Shown: positions 31,950 through 40,044 of the stretch, in pieces
Layout of the letters: each line of letters starts with the position of its first letter
Numbering within the stretch: the stretch's first letter is position 1
Assembly (NCBI RefSeq): GCF_042665525.1
Contig: NZ_JBHTCQ010000001.1
Location: 1,550,001-1,614,000 of the forward strand
Source: Allobogoriella alba
GTDB lineage: Bacteria; Actinomycetota; Actinomycetes; Actinomycetales; Actinomycetaceae
Direction of reading: 5' to 3'
DNA: 64,000 nt
Program-made: the position numbers and the translations under genes
The notes under the pieces: model-generated
Told to the model about the DNA's origin: nothing
Seen by the model: only the letters and a program-made list of their open reading frames with translations
Databases searched by the model: none

Positions 31950-33282
31950 CGGCGGCCGGTGCGTCCAGCGCCTGCCCGGTCCGGTCCACGAGCGGGACCG
32001 TGGCGAGGGCGGCCACCCCGAAGCACGCCGAGAAGACCACGAAGAGGGGCGGCACGCCCCAGGTCGCCAGCGCCCACGGGACGAACAGCGGCGCCAGGAT
32101 CGACGCGACGCGCCCGGCCGCGGCGGCCGACCCCGCGCCGGTGGCCCGCACGGCGGTCGGGTAGATCTCCGGGCTCACGGCGTACAGCGCGCCCCACGCG
32201 CCGAGGTTGAAGAACGAGAGCATCATCCCGAACGCGATGATCTGCCACTCCGTCGCGGCCGTGCCGAAGAGCACGGCCGCGACGGCCGACCCGGCGAGGA
32301 AGGTCGCGAGGGTGGAGCGCCGGCCCCAGACCTCGATGAGCCACGCGGCGACGGCGTAACCGGGCAGCTGCGCCAGCGTGATGATCAGCGTGAAGGAGAA
32401 GGACCGCACCAGCGAGAAGCCGCTCTCCACGAGGATCGACGGGATCCAGATGAACGCCCCGTAGTAGGAGAAGTTCACGCCGAACCAGACCGTCCACAGG
32501 GCGGCCGTGCGCACCCGCAGCGCCGGCGTCCACAGAGCCGCGATCCCGGCCAGCCCCCGGGGTGCGGCGGGCAGCCCGGACACCTCGTCCGCCTCGTGCG
32601 GCGTGCCGCCGGCGGCGGCCTCGAAGCGCCGGACGATCGCCTCGGACTCCGCTACCCGGCCCCGCGTCTCGAGGAAGCGCGGCGACTCCGGCAGCGCCCA
32701 GCGCACCCACAGGGCGTACGCGGCCGGGACGGCGCCGATGGCGAACGCCCACCGCCAGCCGTTCTCCAGCGGCACCACGAAGTAGCCGACGACGGCGGCA
32801 GCGGTCCAGCCGACGGCCCAGAACGCCTCGAGCAGCACCACCAGCCGCCCGCGGATCCGTGCCGGCGCGAACTCGCTGATGTACGTCGAGGCGACCGGGA
32901 GCTCCGAGCCGAGCCCCAGCCCGACGACGAACCGCAGCACCAGCAGCAGTGCGACGCTGCCGACCAGTGCGCTGGCACCGGTGGCCAGCCCGTAGACCAG
33001 GAGCGTGACCGCGAAGACCGTCCGGCGGCCGAACTTGTCCGCCAGCAGGCCGCCGAGGCTCGCCCCGATGGCCATGCCGAGGAAGCCGACCGACGTGATC
33101 CACCCCGTCTCGGCCGGGCTCAGCCGCCACTCCTGCGCCAGGGCCGCGATGATGAACGAGATGAGTCCGACGTCCATCGCGTCGAGCGCCCAGCCGATCC
33201 CCGACCCGGTCAGCAGGCGCCCGTGCTCGCGGGTGAAGGGCAGTGAGTCCAGGCGCGCCGAAGGAGGCGAGGGGGTGGCCAT
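31939..33282 (-). CDS. Major facilitator superfamily transporter
   Basis: The 447-residue protein has 12 predicted helices. The first-loop motif GGLLADKFGRRTVF and the mid-protein PESPRFL are typical of the sugar/metabolite-proton symporter group, and RIRGRLVV the second-half signature. GWALDAMDVGLISFIIAALAQEW in helix 1 resembles aromatic-acid and sialate type carriers, but the substrate cannot be fixed. The ATG at 33282 has no Shine-Dalgarno; TACGAT lies 6 nt upstream. Confidence 0.88.
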   Translation of the reverse strand: MATPSPPSARLDSLPFTREHGRLLTGSGIGWALDAMDVGLISFIIAALAQEWRLSPAETGWITSVGFLGMAIGASLGGLLADKFGRRTVFAVTLLVYGLATGASALVGSVALLLVLRFVVGLGLGSELPVASTYISEFAPARIRGRLVVLLEAFWAVGWTAAAVVGYFVVPLENGWRWAFAIGAVPAAYALWVRWALPESPRFLETRGRVAESEAIVRRFEAAAGGTPHEADEVSGLPAAPRGLAGIAALWTPALRVRTAALWTVWFGVNFSYYGAFIWIPSILVESGFSLVRSFSFTLIITLAQLPGYAVAAWLIEVWGRRSTLATFLAGSAVAAVLFGTAATEWQIIAFGMMLSFFNLGAWGALYAVSPEIYPTAVRATGAGSAAAAGRVASILAPLFVPWALATWGVPPLFVVFSACFGVAALATVPLVDRTGQALDAPAAVRG

Positions 33283-33288
33283 CTCGGA

Positions 33289-33294
33289 ATCGTA
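33289..33294 (-). promoter_or_regulatory. -10 box of leaderless MFS gene
   Basis: On the minus strand TACGAT is followed by TCCGAG and then ATG 33282, placing the transcription start at the A of the start codon. Confidence 0.55.
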
Positions 33295-33321
33295 ACGACG
33301 GGCCGCCGCCCGCCCGATGTG

Positions 33322-33351
33322 TTGGACAGTCCCCACCGCGCGCGGGAAACT
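33322..33351 (+). promoter_or_regulatory. Candidate promoter of the ECF importer operon
   Basis: TTGGAC (33322-33327), an 18-nt spacer and GAAACT (33346-33351) precede the S-component gene at 33394. No TPP, cobalamin or FMN riboswitch signature is visible in this leader. Confidence 0.4.
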
Positions 33352-33393
33352 CGGGAGACTCGGACCCGCCCGGGCACGGACGAAGGAGCACTC

Positions 33394-34029
33394 ATGGGCC
33401 TCGGTGCCTCGATCAAGCGGGACTTCACCCTGATGGCGATCCTGCTCATCCCGGTGGCCGTCGCGATCAACTTCGCCGGGGGGAGCCTGGCGAAGACGCT
33501 GCAGCTGTGGGTGTTCCTCGACTCGATCGGCACCTACCTGGTCGCCATGCTGGCCGGGCCGTGGATCGGCCTGATCACCGGGCTCCTCAGCGTCATGGTG
33601 CTCTCGGTCGGAGACCCCACGATGCTGCCGTGGGCCGGCCTGGCCGGACTCATGGGCCTGGTCGTCGGCGTCCTCGCCCGCCGCGGCTGGTTCACCAGCT
33701 GGGGCGGCACGGTCGGCGGCTTCCTCATCGTGGCCGTCTCCTCGATCCTCGTCAGCGCCGCGATCACCACGTGGCTGTTCGGCGGCTTCACCACGTCCGG
33801 CGTCTCCGTCCTGACCGGCCTGATCCACGACAGCACGGGACTGTCCCTCTTCCAGTCGGTTCTCGCGTCACACGTGGTCGGGGAGGTACTCGACAAGGCC
33901 GCCTCCGTGCTGATCGCGGTCCTCGTGGTGCGCGCGATCTCGGACCGTGCCCTGCTGCGTTTCCCGCACGGGGAGGTCTTCGTCGCGGGGCGCAAGAAGG
34001 CACGCGGCGGCAGCACCGTCACTTCGTGA
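33394..34029 (+). CDS. ECF transporter S component (substrate-binding subunit)
   Basis: The 211-residue membrane protein has about six helices and the S-component style pattern LWVFLDSIGTYLVAMLAGPWIGLITG, in which the Gly-rich loop precedes the helix packing on the T subunit. The C-terminus is basic and cytosolic. AAGGAG precedes ATG 33394 by about 7 nt. Its stop overlaps the next start (GTGA). The vitamin or metabolite bound cannot be read from sequence. Confidence 0.8.
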   Translation: MGLGASIKRDFTLMAILLIPVAVAINFAGGSLAKTLQLWVFLDSIGTYLVAMLAGPWIGLITGLLSVMVLSVGDPTMLPWAGLAGLMGLVVGVLARRGWFTSWGGTVGGFLIVAVSSILVSAAITTWLFGGFTTSGVSVLTGLIHDSTGLSLFQSVLASHVVGEVLDKAASVLIAVLVVRAISDRALLRFPHGEVFVAGRKKARGGSTVTS

Positions 34030-34808
34030 CCGCCGCGCCGCCGGGCGTCGAGCTCGTCCGCGAGGGGAACCGGCTCCGCGACCTCAACCCGACGACCGTC
34101 GCGTGCGCGGCCGTCGTCCTCGCCGTGACGTCGCAGCTCTTCGGCACGCTCTCGGTGCTCGCCGTCGTCCTCGTGTGCGCCGCGCTCGCAGTGGCGGGGG
34201 GACGGCTCCGCAGCTTCGCCGTCGTCTGGGCGTCGACGGCGCTCCTCCTCAGCGTGGTGATCGTCCTGATGCAGGGCGTGTTCATCGCCGGTGAGCGTGC
34301 CCTGGTCGAGATCTGGATCTTCGACGTCACGGTCGAGGGACTGCAGCGCGGATGGACGTTCGCCCAGCGGATTCTCGGTGTCGCCACACCTCTCGTGCTC
34401 GCGGCCCAGCTCGTCACCCGGCGTCGCCTCATCCTCGAGCTGGAGCGCCGCCGTGTCCCGCCCAAGGCGACCTATGTCGTCGTCGCCGCGCTCAACCTCA
34501 TTCCCGAGACCGGCAAGCAGATGACCGTGATCCTCGACGCGCAGCGTGCCCGCGGGGTGGAGACGGACGGATCCTGGTTCGTCCGGGTGCGCGCCTTCCT
34601 GCCCACGCTCGTCCCGCTCATCGTCGGCTCCGTCCTGTCCGTGGAGGAGAAGGCCCTCGCACTGCAGTCCCGCGGCTTCACCCTCACCGGGCCGCGGACC
34701 TCGCTGTACGCCGTCCTGGACACCCGGGCCGACCGGGTGATCCGCCTCGTCCTGCTCGCCGTGCTCGCGCTCGCCGTCGCCGGGAGGGTCCTGCTGTGGG
34801 CCCGGTGA
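34026..34808 (+). CDS. ECF transporter T component
   Basis: The 260-residue integral membrane protein is the energy-coupling scaffold. It has N-terminal helices, a central cytosolic segment with LELERRRVPPKATYVV and RARGVETDG, and a later KALALQSRGF, corresponding to the family's two Ala-Arg-Gly-type coupling helices that dock on the ATPases (here RARG and QSRG). GTG 34026 overlaps the upstream stop by 4 nt and its own stop overlaps the ATPase start in the same way, so the three genes are coupled. Confidence 0.88.
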   Translation: MTAAPPGVELVREGNRLRDLNPTTVACAAVVLAVTSQLFGTLSVLAVVLVCAALAVAGGRLRSFAVVWASTALLLSVVIVLMQGVFIAGERALVEIWIFDVTVEGLQRGWTFAQRILGVATPLVLAAQLVTRRRLILELERRRVPPKATYVVVAALNLIPETGKQMTVILDAQRARGVETDGSWFVRVRAFLPTLVPLIVGSVLSVEEKALALQSRGFTLTGPRTSLYAVLDTRADRVIRLVLLAVLALAVAGRVLLWAR

Positions 34809-36604
34809 CCCGAGGTGCCGGGAGCGCCGTGGAGGTGACAGGGCTGACGTACACCTACCCGGCCGCGGACGCGCCGGCCCTCAGCGACGTCTCGCTGCGC
34901 GTGGAGCCCGGCACCATGTGCGCCGTCGTCGGGGCGAACGGCGCCGGGAAGACGACGCTGTGCCACGCGGTGCGGGGCTTCGCGCCCCACTTCTACAACG
35001 GCGAGCTCACCGGCTCGGTCCGGGTCGGTGATGTGGACGTCGTCTCGGCCGACGAGGACGTCCTCGCACGGCACGTCGGCTACCTCTTCCAGAACCCGTT
35101 CACGCAGATGAGCGGCATCACCGACACGGTCTTCGACGAGCTGGCGTTCGGGCTGGGCAACCTCGGCGTCCCGCCGCCCGAGATCCGGGACCGGGTGCGG
35201 GAGATGCTCGAGCGGGCCGGTCTTGCCGCCCTCGCCCGGAAACATCCCTTCGCCCTCTCGGGCGGTCAGCAGCAGCGGGTGGCCCTCGCCGCGGTCCTCC
35301 TCATGGACCAGCCCGTCCTCGTCGTGGACGAGCCCACCAGCCAGCTCGACCCGGCGGCGACCGAGGAGGTGCTGGCGCTGCTCGCCCGGGCCCGGGACGA
35401 CGGCCGGACCGTGCTGCTCGTGGAGCACAAGGCCGGGCTGGTCGCACGGCACGCGGACCAGGTGGCCGTGCTCGACGGTGGAACGGTGGCGCTCGCGGGC
35501 GCGCCAGCAGAGGTCTTCACCGACCCGCGCACGACGGCGCGCGGCGCCGACCTGCCGCCCGCCACCCGCCTGGCCGCGGACCTGCGCGAGCGCGGGGTCG
35601 AGGTCGGGCCGCGCCTCGACGTCGCCGCGCTCGCCGCAGCCCTCGCGCCCGCAGCCGCGCCGTCGGCCCGGCAGGGCGCGCCCCAGCAGGTTCGGCACAC
35701 GCAGGTTCGTCCCAGCCTGCGTGCCTCGTCCGGCCCTGCCGGCACGACGCCGGACGCCCGCCCGCGACCGGTCGACCAGCCACTCGTCGAGCTCCGAGAC
35801 GTCACGTACGTCTACCCGGACGGCACCCGCGCGGTCGACGGCGTCTCCCTCACCGTGGCGGCCGGGGAGTCCGTGGCGATCGTCGGCCGGAACGGCGCCG
35901 GCAAGACCACCACCGTGAAGATGATGAACGCGCTCGTCCGGCCGGCCTCCGGCACCGTGCGCGTGGCGGGCGGCGAGACGTCCCACCGCACGACGGCACA
36001 GGTCTCGCGGGTGGTCGGCTACGTCTTCCAGAACCCCGACGACCAGATCTTCCACAGCACGGTGCGTGCCGAGGTGGAGTACGGGCTGCGGCGGCTGCGG
36101 ATCGCGCCGGAAGAACGGGCGGACCGCGTCGCCACTGCCGCGGAGCTCACCGGGCTGAGGGACGTGCTGGGGGAGAACCCGCACGACCTGCCGCTCTCCG
36201 TCCGGAAGTTCGTGACCATCGCCGCCTGCATCGCCGTCGACCCGCGGGTCGTGGTCCTCGACGAGCCGACCGCGGGGCAGGACCGGGCCGGGATGCAGCG
36301 TCTCGGGGAGCTGCTCCGCCAGCTGACCGGCCGCGGACGTGCCGTCGCGACGATCACCCACGACATGGAGTTCGCCGCGCGGCACGCGGACCGCGTCGTC
36401 GTCATGACGGGCGGCCGGGTCGCGGCGGACGGTCCCACGGACCGGGTCGTCACCGACCCGGCGGTCATGTCCGAGGCGCGCCTCGCGCGGCCCGTCGTCG
36501 CCGAGCTCGCCGACCGGCTCGGCCTGCCTGACGTGGGGCTCGACCTCGACCGGCTCGCCGCGCACCTGCGGGGCGGGGACGCGCCCGCCACCGGGACCGG
36601 CTGA
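34805..36604 (+). CDS. ECF transporter fused double ATPase
   Basis: The 599-residue protein joins two ABC ATPases. Module 1 (about 8-240) has GANGAGKTT (Lys49), LSGGQQQR near 152 and VLVVDEPTSQLD. Module 2 (about 325-570) has GRNGAGKTT (Lys367) and VVVLDEPTAGQD, but its signature reads LPLSVRKFV (about 462-470) instead of LSGGQ. A Pro/Ala/Arg-rich linker joins them. The YkoD-type fused layout is known in hydroxymethylpyrimidine and related ECF systems, but with no TPP leader here the substrate stays open. One of the two ATP sites may be degenerate. Confidence 0.9.
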   Translation: MTRGAGSAVEVTGLTYTYPAADAPALSDVSLRVEPGTMCAVVGANGAGKTTLCHAVRGFAPHFYNGELTGSVRVGDVDVVSADEDVLARHVGYLFQNPFTQMSGITDTVFDELAFGLGNLGVPPPEIRDRVREMLERAGLAALARKHPFALSGGQQQRVALAAVLLMDQPVLVVDEPTSQLDPAATEEVLALLARARDDGRTVLLVEHKAGLVARHADQVAVLDGGTVALAGAPAEVFTDPRTTARGADLPPATRLAADLRERGVEVGPRLDVAALAAALAPAAAPSARQGAPQQVRHTQVRPSLRASSGPAGTTPDARPRPVDQPLVELRDVTYVYPDGTRAVDGVSLTVAAGESVAIVGRNGAGKTTTVKMMNALVRPASGTVRVAGGETSHRTTAQVSRVVGYVFQNPDDQIFHSTVRAEVEYGLRRLRIAPEERADRVATAAELTGLRDVLGENPHDLPLSVRKFVTIAACIAVDPRVVVLDEPTAGQDRAGMQRLGELLRQLTGRGRAVATITHDMEFAARHADRVVVMTGGRVAADGPTDRVVTDPAVMSEARLARPVVAELADRLGLPDVGLDLDRLAAHLRGGDAPATGTG

Positions 36605-36682
36605 CGGCCCGGTCACCCACCGCGGACCGATGCCCGTACGATTGACCGCGGTCCAGCTCTCCCCGACCCCGGAGGTTCACCG

Positions 36683-37240
36683 GTGACCCTTCGCCGCAGC
36701 CGTCTCGCCCGTTGCGCCGTCGCCCTCGCCGCGGCCGGCGCCGCAGCAGCCGGATGCTCGGCCCAGCCGGGCACCGCAGCGACCGTCGACGGAACCCGGA
36801 TCAGCGAGAACGCCGTCGATGACGCCACCCGCGAGTGGGTCGAGGTCAGTGGCCAGCAGGTGTCCGCGTCCCAGGTGGCGCACACCCTCGTGCAGGCGGA
36901 GCTCTTCGAGCCCATCGCCCGCGAGCACGGGTTCGGCTACTCCGACCAGCAGGTGACCCAGACGCTCACGGACGTCGCCACGTCGCAAGGGCGGCCCGCG
37001 CCGGGGAGTCTCTCGCCAGCCGTCGTGGACCTCGCACGGTTCGTGCTCCAGCAGGGCGAGATCGCCCAGTCGCCGGAGGCCGACCGGATCCTCGGCCAGC
37101 TCGGGGAGGCCACCGACCAGGCCGAGATCGAGGTCAACCCGCGCTACGGCACGCGCGACGCCGCCGGGCAGATCGTCCCCACCAGCTACGACTGGATCCA
37201 CCGGCAGCCGGAGGAGACGCCGGCTCCACCGGGCGGCTGA
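36683..37240 (+). CDS. SurA N-domain-like lipoprotein
   Basis: The 185-residue lipoprotein has a signal peptide with lipobox AAAGC (Cys25) and a short SurA-type chaperone core, TAATVDGTRISENAVDDATREWVEV onward, without a rotamase domain. It is the second such protein in the window. GTG 36683 follows GGAGG at 7 nt. TACGAT at 36637-36642 is a likely -10 box giving a leader of about 34 nt. Position directly before eno is a recurrent actinobacterial arrangement as I recall. Confidence 0.82.
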   Translation: MTLRRSRLARCAVALAAAGAAAAGCSAQPGTAATVDGTRISENAVDDATREWVEVSGQQVSASQVAHTLVQAELFEPIAREHGFGYSDQQVTQTLTDVATSQGRPAPGSLSPAVVDLARFVLQQGEIAQSPEADRILGQLGEATDQAEIEVNPRYGTRDAAGQIVPTSYDWIHRQPEETPAPPGG

Positions 37241-37335
37241 GCGGCCACGGCCCGGACACCTCGCGGCTGCCTGACGGCCGGTCGCGGGTACTACGGTGGG
37301 ACTCGTCTGCAGCATCACCGATCGAAGGAGTCCCT

Positions 37336-38610
37336 GTGGCCAGCATCGAGGCCGTCGGAGCCCGCGAGATCCTCGACTCGCGCGGCAACCCCACCGTGGA
37401 GGTCGAGGTCGCGCTCGAGGACGGCACCGTCGCGCGCGCCGCGGTCCCGTCCGGCGCCTCCACCGGCGCGTTCGAGGCGGTCGAGCGCCGCGACGGCGAC
37501 AAGGGGCGCTTCCTGGGCAAGGGCGTGCAGCACGCCGTCGACGCCGTCATCGACACCATCGCGCCCGAGGTGCTCGGCATCGACGCGACCGAGCAGCGGA
37601 TCATCGACCAGACCCTCATCGACCTGGACGGGTCCACGAACAAGGGGAAGCTCGGCGCCAACGCGATCCTCGGCGTCTCGCTCGCCGTCGCCAAGGCCGC
37701 GGCCGAGTCCGCCGGCCTGCCGCTCTTCCGGTACGTCGGAGGCCCGAACGCCTACCTGCTGCCGGTGCCGATGATGAACATCCTCAACGGCGGTTCGCAC
37801 GCGGACACCGACGTCGACATCCAGGAGTTCATGATCGCCCCGATCGGCGCGCCGACCTACAAGGAGGCGCTGCGCTGGGGCACCGAGACCTATCACGCCC
37901 TGAAGTCGGTGCTGAAGGCCCGCGGCCTGGCGACCGGGCTCGGGGACGAGGGCGGCTTCGCCCCGAACCTCGGCTCGAACCGCGAGGCGCTCGACCTCAT
38001 CCTCGAGGCCGTCGACAAGGCCGGCTACCGGGCCGGCGAGGACATCGCCCTCGCCCTCGACGTCGCCTCCACCGAGTTCTTCTCCGACGGCGCCTACCAG
38101 TTCGAGGGCAAGGCGCACACCCCGGCGGACATGGTCTCGTACTACCAGCAGCTCGTCGCCGACTACCCGCTGGTCTCCATCGAGGACCCGCTCAGCGAGG
38201 ACGAGTGGGACTCCTGGGCCGAGCTGGTCGGCCAGGTCGGTGAGCGCGTGCAGATCGTCGGGGACGACCTCTTCGTCACCAACCCGGAGCGGCTCACCCG
38301 CGGCATCGAGATGCGTGCGGCGAACTCGCTGCTGGTCAAGCTCAACCAGATCGGCTCGCTCACCGAGACCCTCGACGCGGTCGCCCTGGCCCAGCGCAAC
38401 GGCTTCACCGCGATGGTCTCCCACCGCTCCGGCGAGACGGAGGACACCACCATCGCCGACCTCTCGGTGGCGGTGAACTCCGGCCAGATCAAGACCGGTG
38501 CGCCGGCCCGAGGCGAGCGGATCAACAAGTACAACCAGCTGCTGCGCATCGAGGAGGAGCTCGACGACGCGGCGGTCTACGCCGGACGCAGCGCCTTCCC
38601 CCGCGCCTGA
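37336..38610 (+). CDS. eno: Enolase
   Basis: The 424-residue enzyme converts 2-phosphoglycerate to phosphoenolpyruvate and is also a degradosome partner in some bacteria. AREILDSRGNPTVEVEV, GASTGAFEAVERRDGD, SIEDPLSEDEWD, LLVKLNQIGSLTET and SHRSGETEDT are all intact, including the catalytic Glu/Lys and Mg ligands. GTG 37336 follows AAGGAG by about 6 nt and gives the normal family length. TACGGT at 37292-37297 may be the -10 box. Confidence 0.98.
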   Translation: MASIEAVGAREILDSRGNPTVEVEVALEDGTVARAAVPSGASTGAFEAVERRDGDKGRFLGKGVQHAVDAVIDTIAPEVLGIDATEQRIIDQTLIDLDGSTNKGKLGANAILGVSLAVAKAAAESAGLPLFRYVGGPNAYLLPVPMMNILNGGSHADTDVDIQEFMIAPIGAPTYKEALRWGTETYHALKSVLKARGLATGLGDEGGFAPNLGSNREALDLILEAVDKAGYRAGEDIALALDVASTEFFSDGAYQFEGKAHTPADMVSYYQQLVADYPLVSIEDPLSEDEWDSWAELVGQVGERVQIVGDDLFVTNPERLTRGIEMRAANSLLVKLNQIGSLTETLDAVALAQRNGFTAMVSHRSGETEDTTIADLSVAVNSGQIKTGAPARGERINKYNQLLRIEEELDDAAVYAGRSAFPRA

Positions 38611-38624
38611 CCCGTACCGCCCTG

Positions 38625-38668
38625 GAGCTTGCCCGACGTGCCGCCCTGGCGGCACGTCGGGCGAGCTC
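38625..38668 (+). terminator. Strong hairpin terminator of eno
   Basis: A stem of at least 13 bp (38631-38643 with 38650-38662, GCCCGACGTGCCG/CGGCACGTCGGGC) is extended by GAGCT/AGCTC outside. It starts 14 nt after the eno stop and has no U-run, as common in actinobacteria. Confidence 0.8.
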
Positions 38669-38732
38669 GTACCGGGCCGCAGGTTCGGCGGACCCCTGCG
38701 CGCCGCTCCCGGAGATCCCGCCGCTCGTGGGA

Positions 38733-38738
38733 GACGAT
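38733..38738 (+). promoter_or_regulatory. -10 box of leaderless DivIC gene
   Basis: GACGAT, then 6 nt, then ATG 38745. It lies 64 nt past the eno terminator, consistent with a fresh promoter. Confidence 0.45.
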
Positions 38739-38744
38739 GACGCC

Positions 38745-39404
38745 ATGACCTCTCGGCGCCCGACCTCGCCGCGCGGCTCCGCCGCGCCCGTGGCCTCGGC
38801 GCGCCGCGGGTCCCGACGGCGGCCCACGACGTCCCGCCCGTCCGGCGCCCGCGGATCCGGGTCCCCCCGGCCGACGACCCGTCAGCCGGCGCCGAAGAAG
38901 AAGAACCGGGGACGGCGCGCGCTCACGTTCGGCGGTGGCGGGGACGGGCAGCCGCGGCCCACGATCAGCCTGCGCGCACTCGCCCTCTTCATCGTCGTGC
39001 TCGTCGCCTTCGCGGTGGTGGCCCCGACGCTGCGGTACGCCGTCGCCCAGCAGGAGCAGCTGCGGGAGCTGAACGCGGACGTGGCAGAGGCGCGGGCGCG
39101 CAACACCGAGCTGCAGCGCCAGCTCGAGCGGTGGCGAGACCCCGGGTACGTCCAGGCCCAGGCCCGTGACCGGCTCGGGTACGTGATGCCCGGGGAGACC
39201 CCCTACGTCGTCGTCGACCCGGAGACCGTCACCGGAGGGGAGAGCCAGGCCGAGGCCGAGGCTGCCCAGCGGGAGGCCGAGCGCGCCGCGGCCACCCCGT
39301 GGTACCTGCGCACGTGGGAGTCCGTCCAGGTGGCCGGGGAGTCCGCCGTCGGCGACGAGGACCCCTCCGGGCTGACGGTGCCGACGGAGGAGCAGACGCC
39401 GTAG
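38745..39404 (+). CDS. DivIC/FtsB-like septum formation initiator
   Basis: The 219-residue protein has a long basic, Ser/Arg-rich cytosolic N-terminus (1-72), one transmembrane helix (about 75-98), and a leucine-zipper-like coiled coil (QEQLRELNADVAEARARNTELQRQL, shown here only as its start at about 103). It then has the family motif WRDPGYVQAQARDRLGYVMPG and an acidic tail. It is a bitopic divisome protein that partners FtsL/FtsQ homologues. ATG 38745 is preferred over GTG 38727 because of the -10 box spacing. Position after eno matches Rv1024 in Mycobacterium. Confidence 0.9.
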   Translation: MTSRRPTSPRGSAAPVASARRGSRRRPTTSRPSGARGSGSPRPTTRQPAPKKKNRGRRALTFGGGGDGQPRPTISLRALALFIVVLVAFAVVAPTLRYAVAQQEQLRELNADVAEARARNTELQRQLERWRDPGYVQAQARDRLGYVMPGETPYVVVDPETVTGGESQAEAEAAQREAERAAATPWYLRTWESVQVAGESAVGDEDPSGLTVPTEEQTP

Positions 39405-39410
39405 GACAAT
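39405..39410 (+). promoter_or_regulatory. -10 box of leaderless DUF501 gene
   Basis: GACAAT, then 6 nt, then GTG 39417, with no Shine-Dalgarno at normal distance. Confidence 0.45.
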
Positions 39411-39416
39411 GGCCCG

Positions 39417-39947
39417 GTGACCTCGCACCGCACCGGCACCGACGCGCCGCACACCGACCCGGCCGCCGTGACCGATCGCGACGTGGCGGTGCTGACGGAG
39501 CAGCTCGGGCGCGTGCCGCGCGGCCTCGTCGCGGTCGCGGCGCGTTGCGTCTGCGGCCGGCCGCTGGTGGTGCGCACCGCGCCACGCCTCGACGACGGCA
39601 CGCCGTTCCCCACCAGCTACTACCTGACCTGCCCGCCCGCGGTGAAGGCGGTGAGCACGCTCGAGGCCGAGAAGGTCATGGAGGGCATGAACGCCCGGCT
39701 CGCCCAGGACGTGGACCTCGCCGCCCGCTACCGCGCGGCGCACGAGGACTACCTGAGCCGGCGCGCCGAGCTCGGTGCGGTGCCCGAGATCGACGGGGTC
39801 TCCGCCGGTGGGATGCCGACGCGGGTCAAGTGCCTGCACGCGCTGCTCGCGCACACTCTCGCGGTGGGTGAGGGCGTCAACCCCTTCGGGGACGAGACCC
39901 TCCACCTCCTCGCGGACGTCTGGAGCCCGACGCGCTGCAGCTGTTGA
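39417..39947 (+). CDS. DUF501 family protein
   Basis: The 176-residue protein has the family core: LGRVPRGLVAVAARCVCGRPLVVRTAPRL, then FPTSYYLTCPPAVKAVSTLEAE and GGMPTRVKCLHALLAHTLAVG with conserved Cys/His that suggest a metal site. Function is unknown in the family. It sits between the DivIC-like gene and (after an inserted nhaA) ppx, as Rv1025 does between Rv1024 and Rv1026. Confidence 0.9.
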   Translation: MTSHRTGTDAPHTDPAAVTDRDVAVLTEQLGRVPRGLVAVAARCVCGRPLVVRTAPRLDDGTPFPTSYYLTCPPAVKAVSTLEAEKVMEGMNARLAQDVDLAARYRAAHEDYLSRRAELGAVPEIDGVSAGGMPTRVKCLHALLAHTLAVGEGVNPFGDETLHLLADVWSPTRCSC

Positions 39948-39969
39948 GCGGACCGGCGCCGGCGTCCCG

Positions 39970-39975
39970 TAGGGT
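39970..39975 (+). promoter_or_regulatory. -10 box upstream of nhaA leader
   Basis: TAGGGT would start a transcript near 39982, just before the folded leader at 39986-40030. Confidence 0.4.
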
Positions 39976-39985
39976 GGCCTGCGGT

Positions 39986-40030
39986 GTGCCGGGAAGTCTG
40001 GTCGGCGATGTGACATCACCGACCGAGCAC
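39986..40030 (+). ncRNA. Structured leader of nhaA, possible ion riboswitch
   Basis: An outer helix GTGC (39986-39989)/GCAC (40027-40030) encloses the bulge CGGGAAGTCT and a long helix GGTCGGCGATGT (40000-40011) with ACATCACCGACC (40013-40024), 11 of 12 positions paired. The ribosome site GAAAGAG follows at 40031 and ATG at 40045, so folding could control translation. Lithium/sodium-sensing leaders of nhaA genes (nhaA-I and nhaA-II motifs) are known in other phyla; whether this belongs to one of them is open. Confidence 0.5.
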
Positions 40031-40044
40031 GAAAGAGTCTGCGT

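Noticed and set aside
33283..33393. TPP, cobalamin or FMN riboswitch before the ECF importer
   Set aside because: None of the conserved riboswitch core words is present and the leader is too short.
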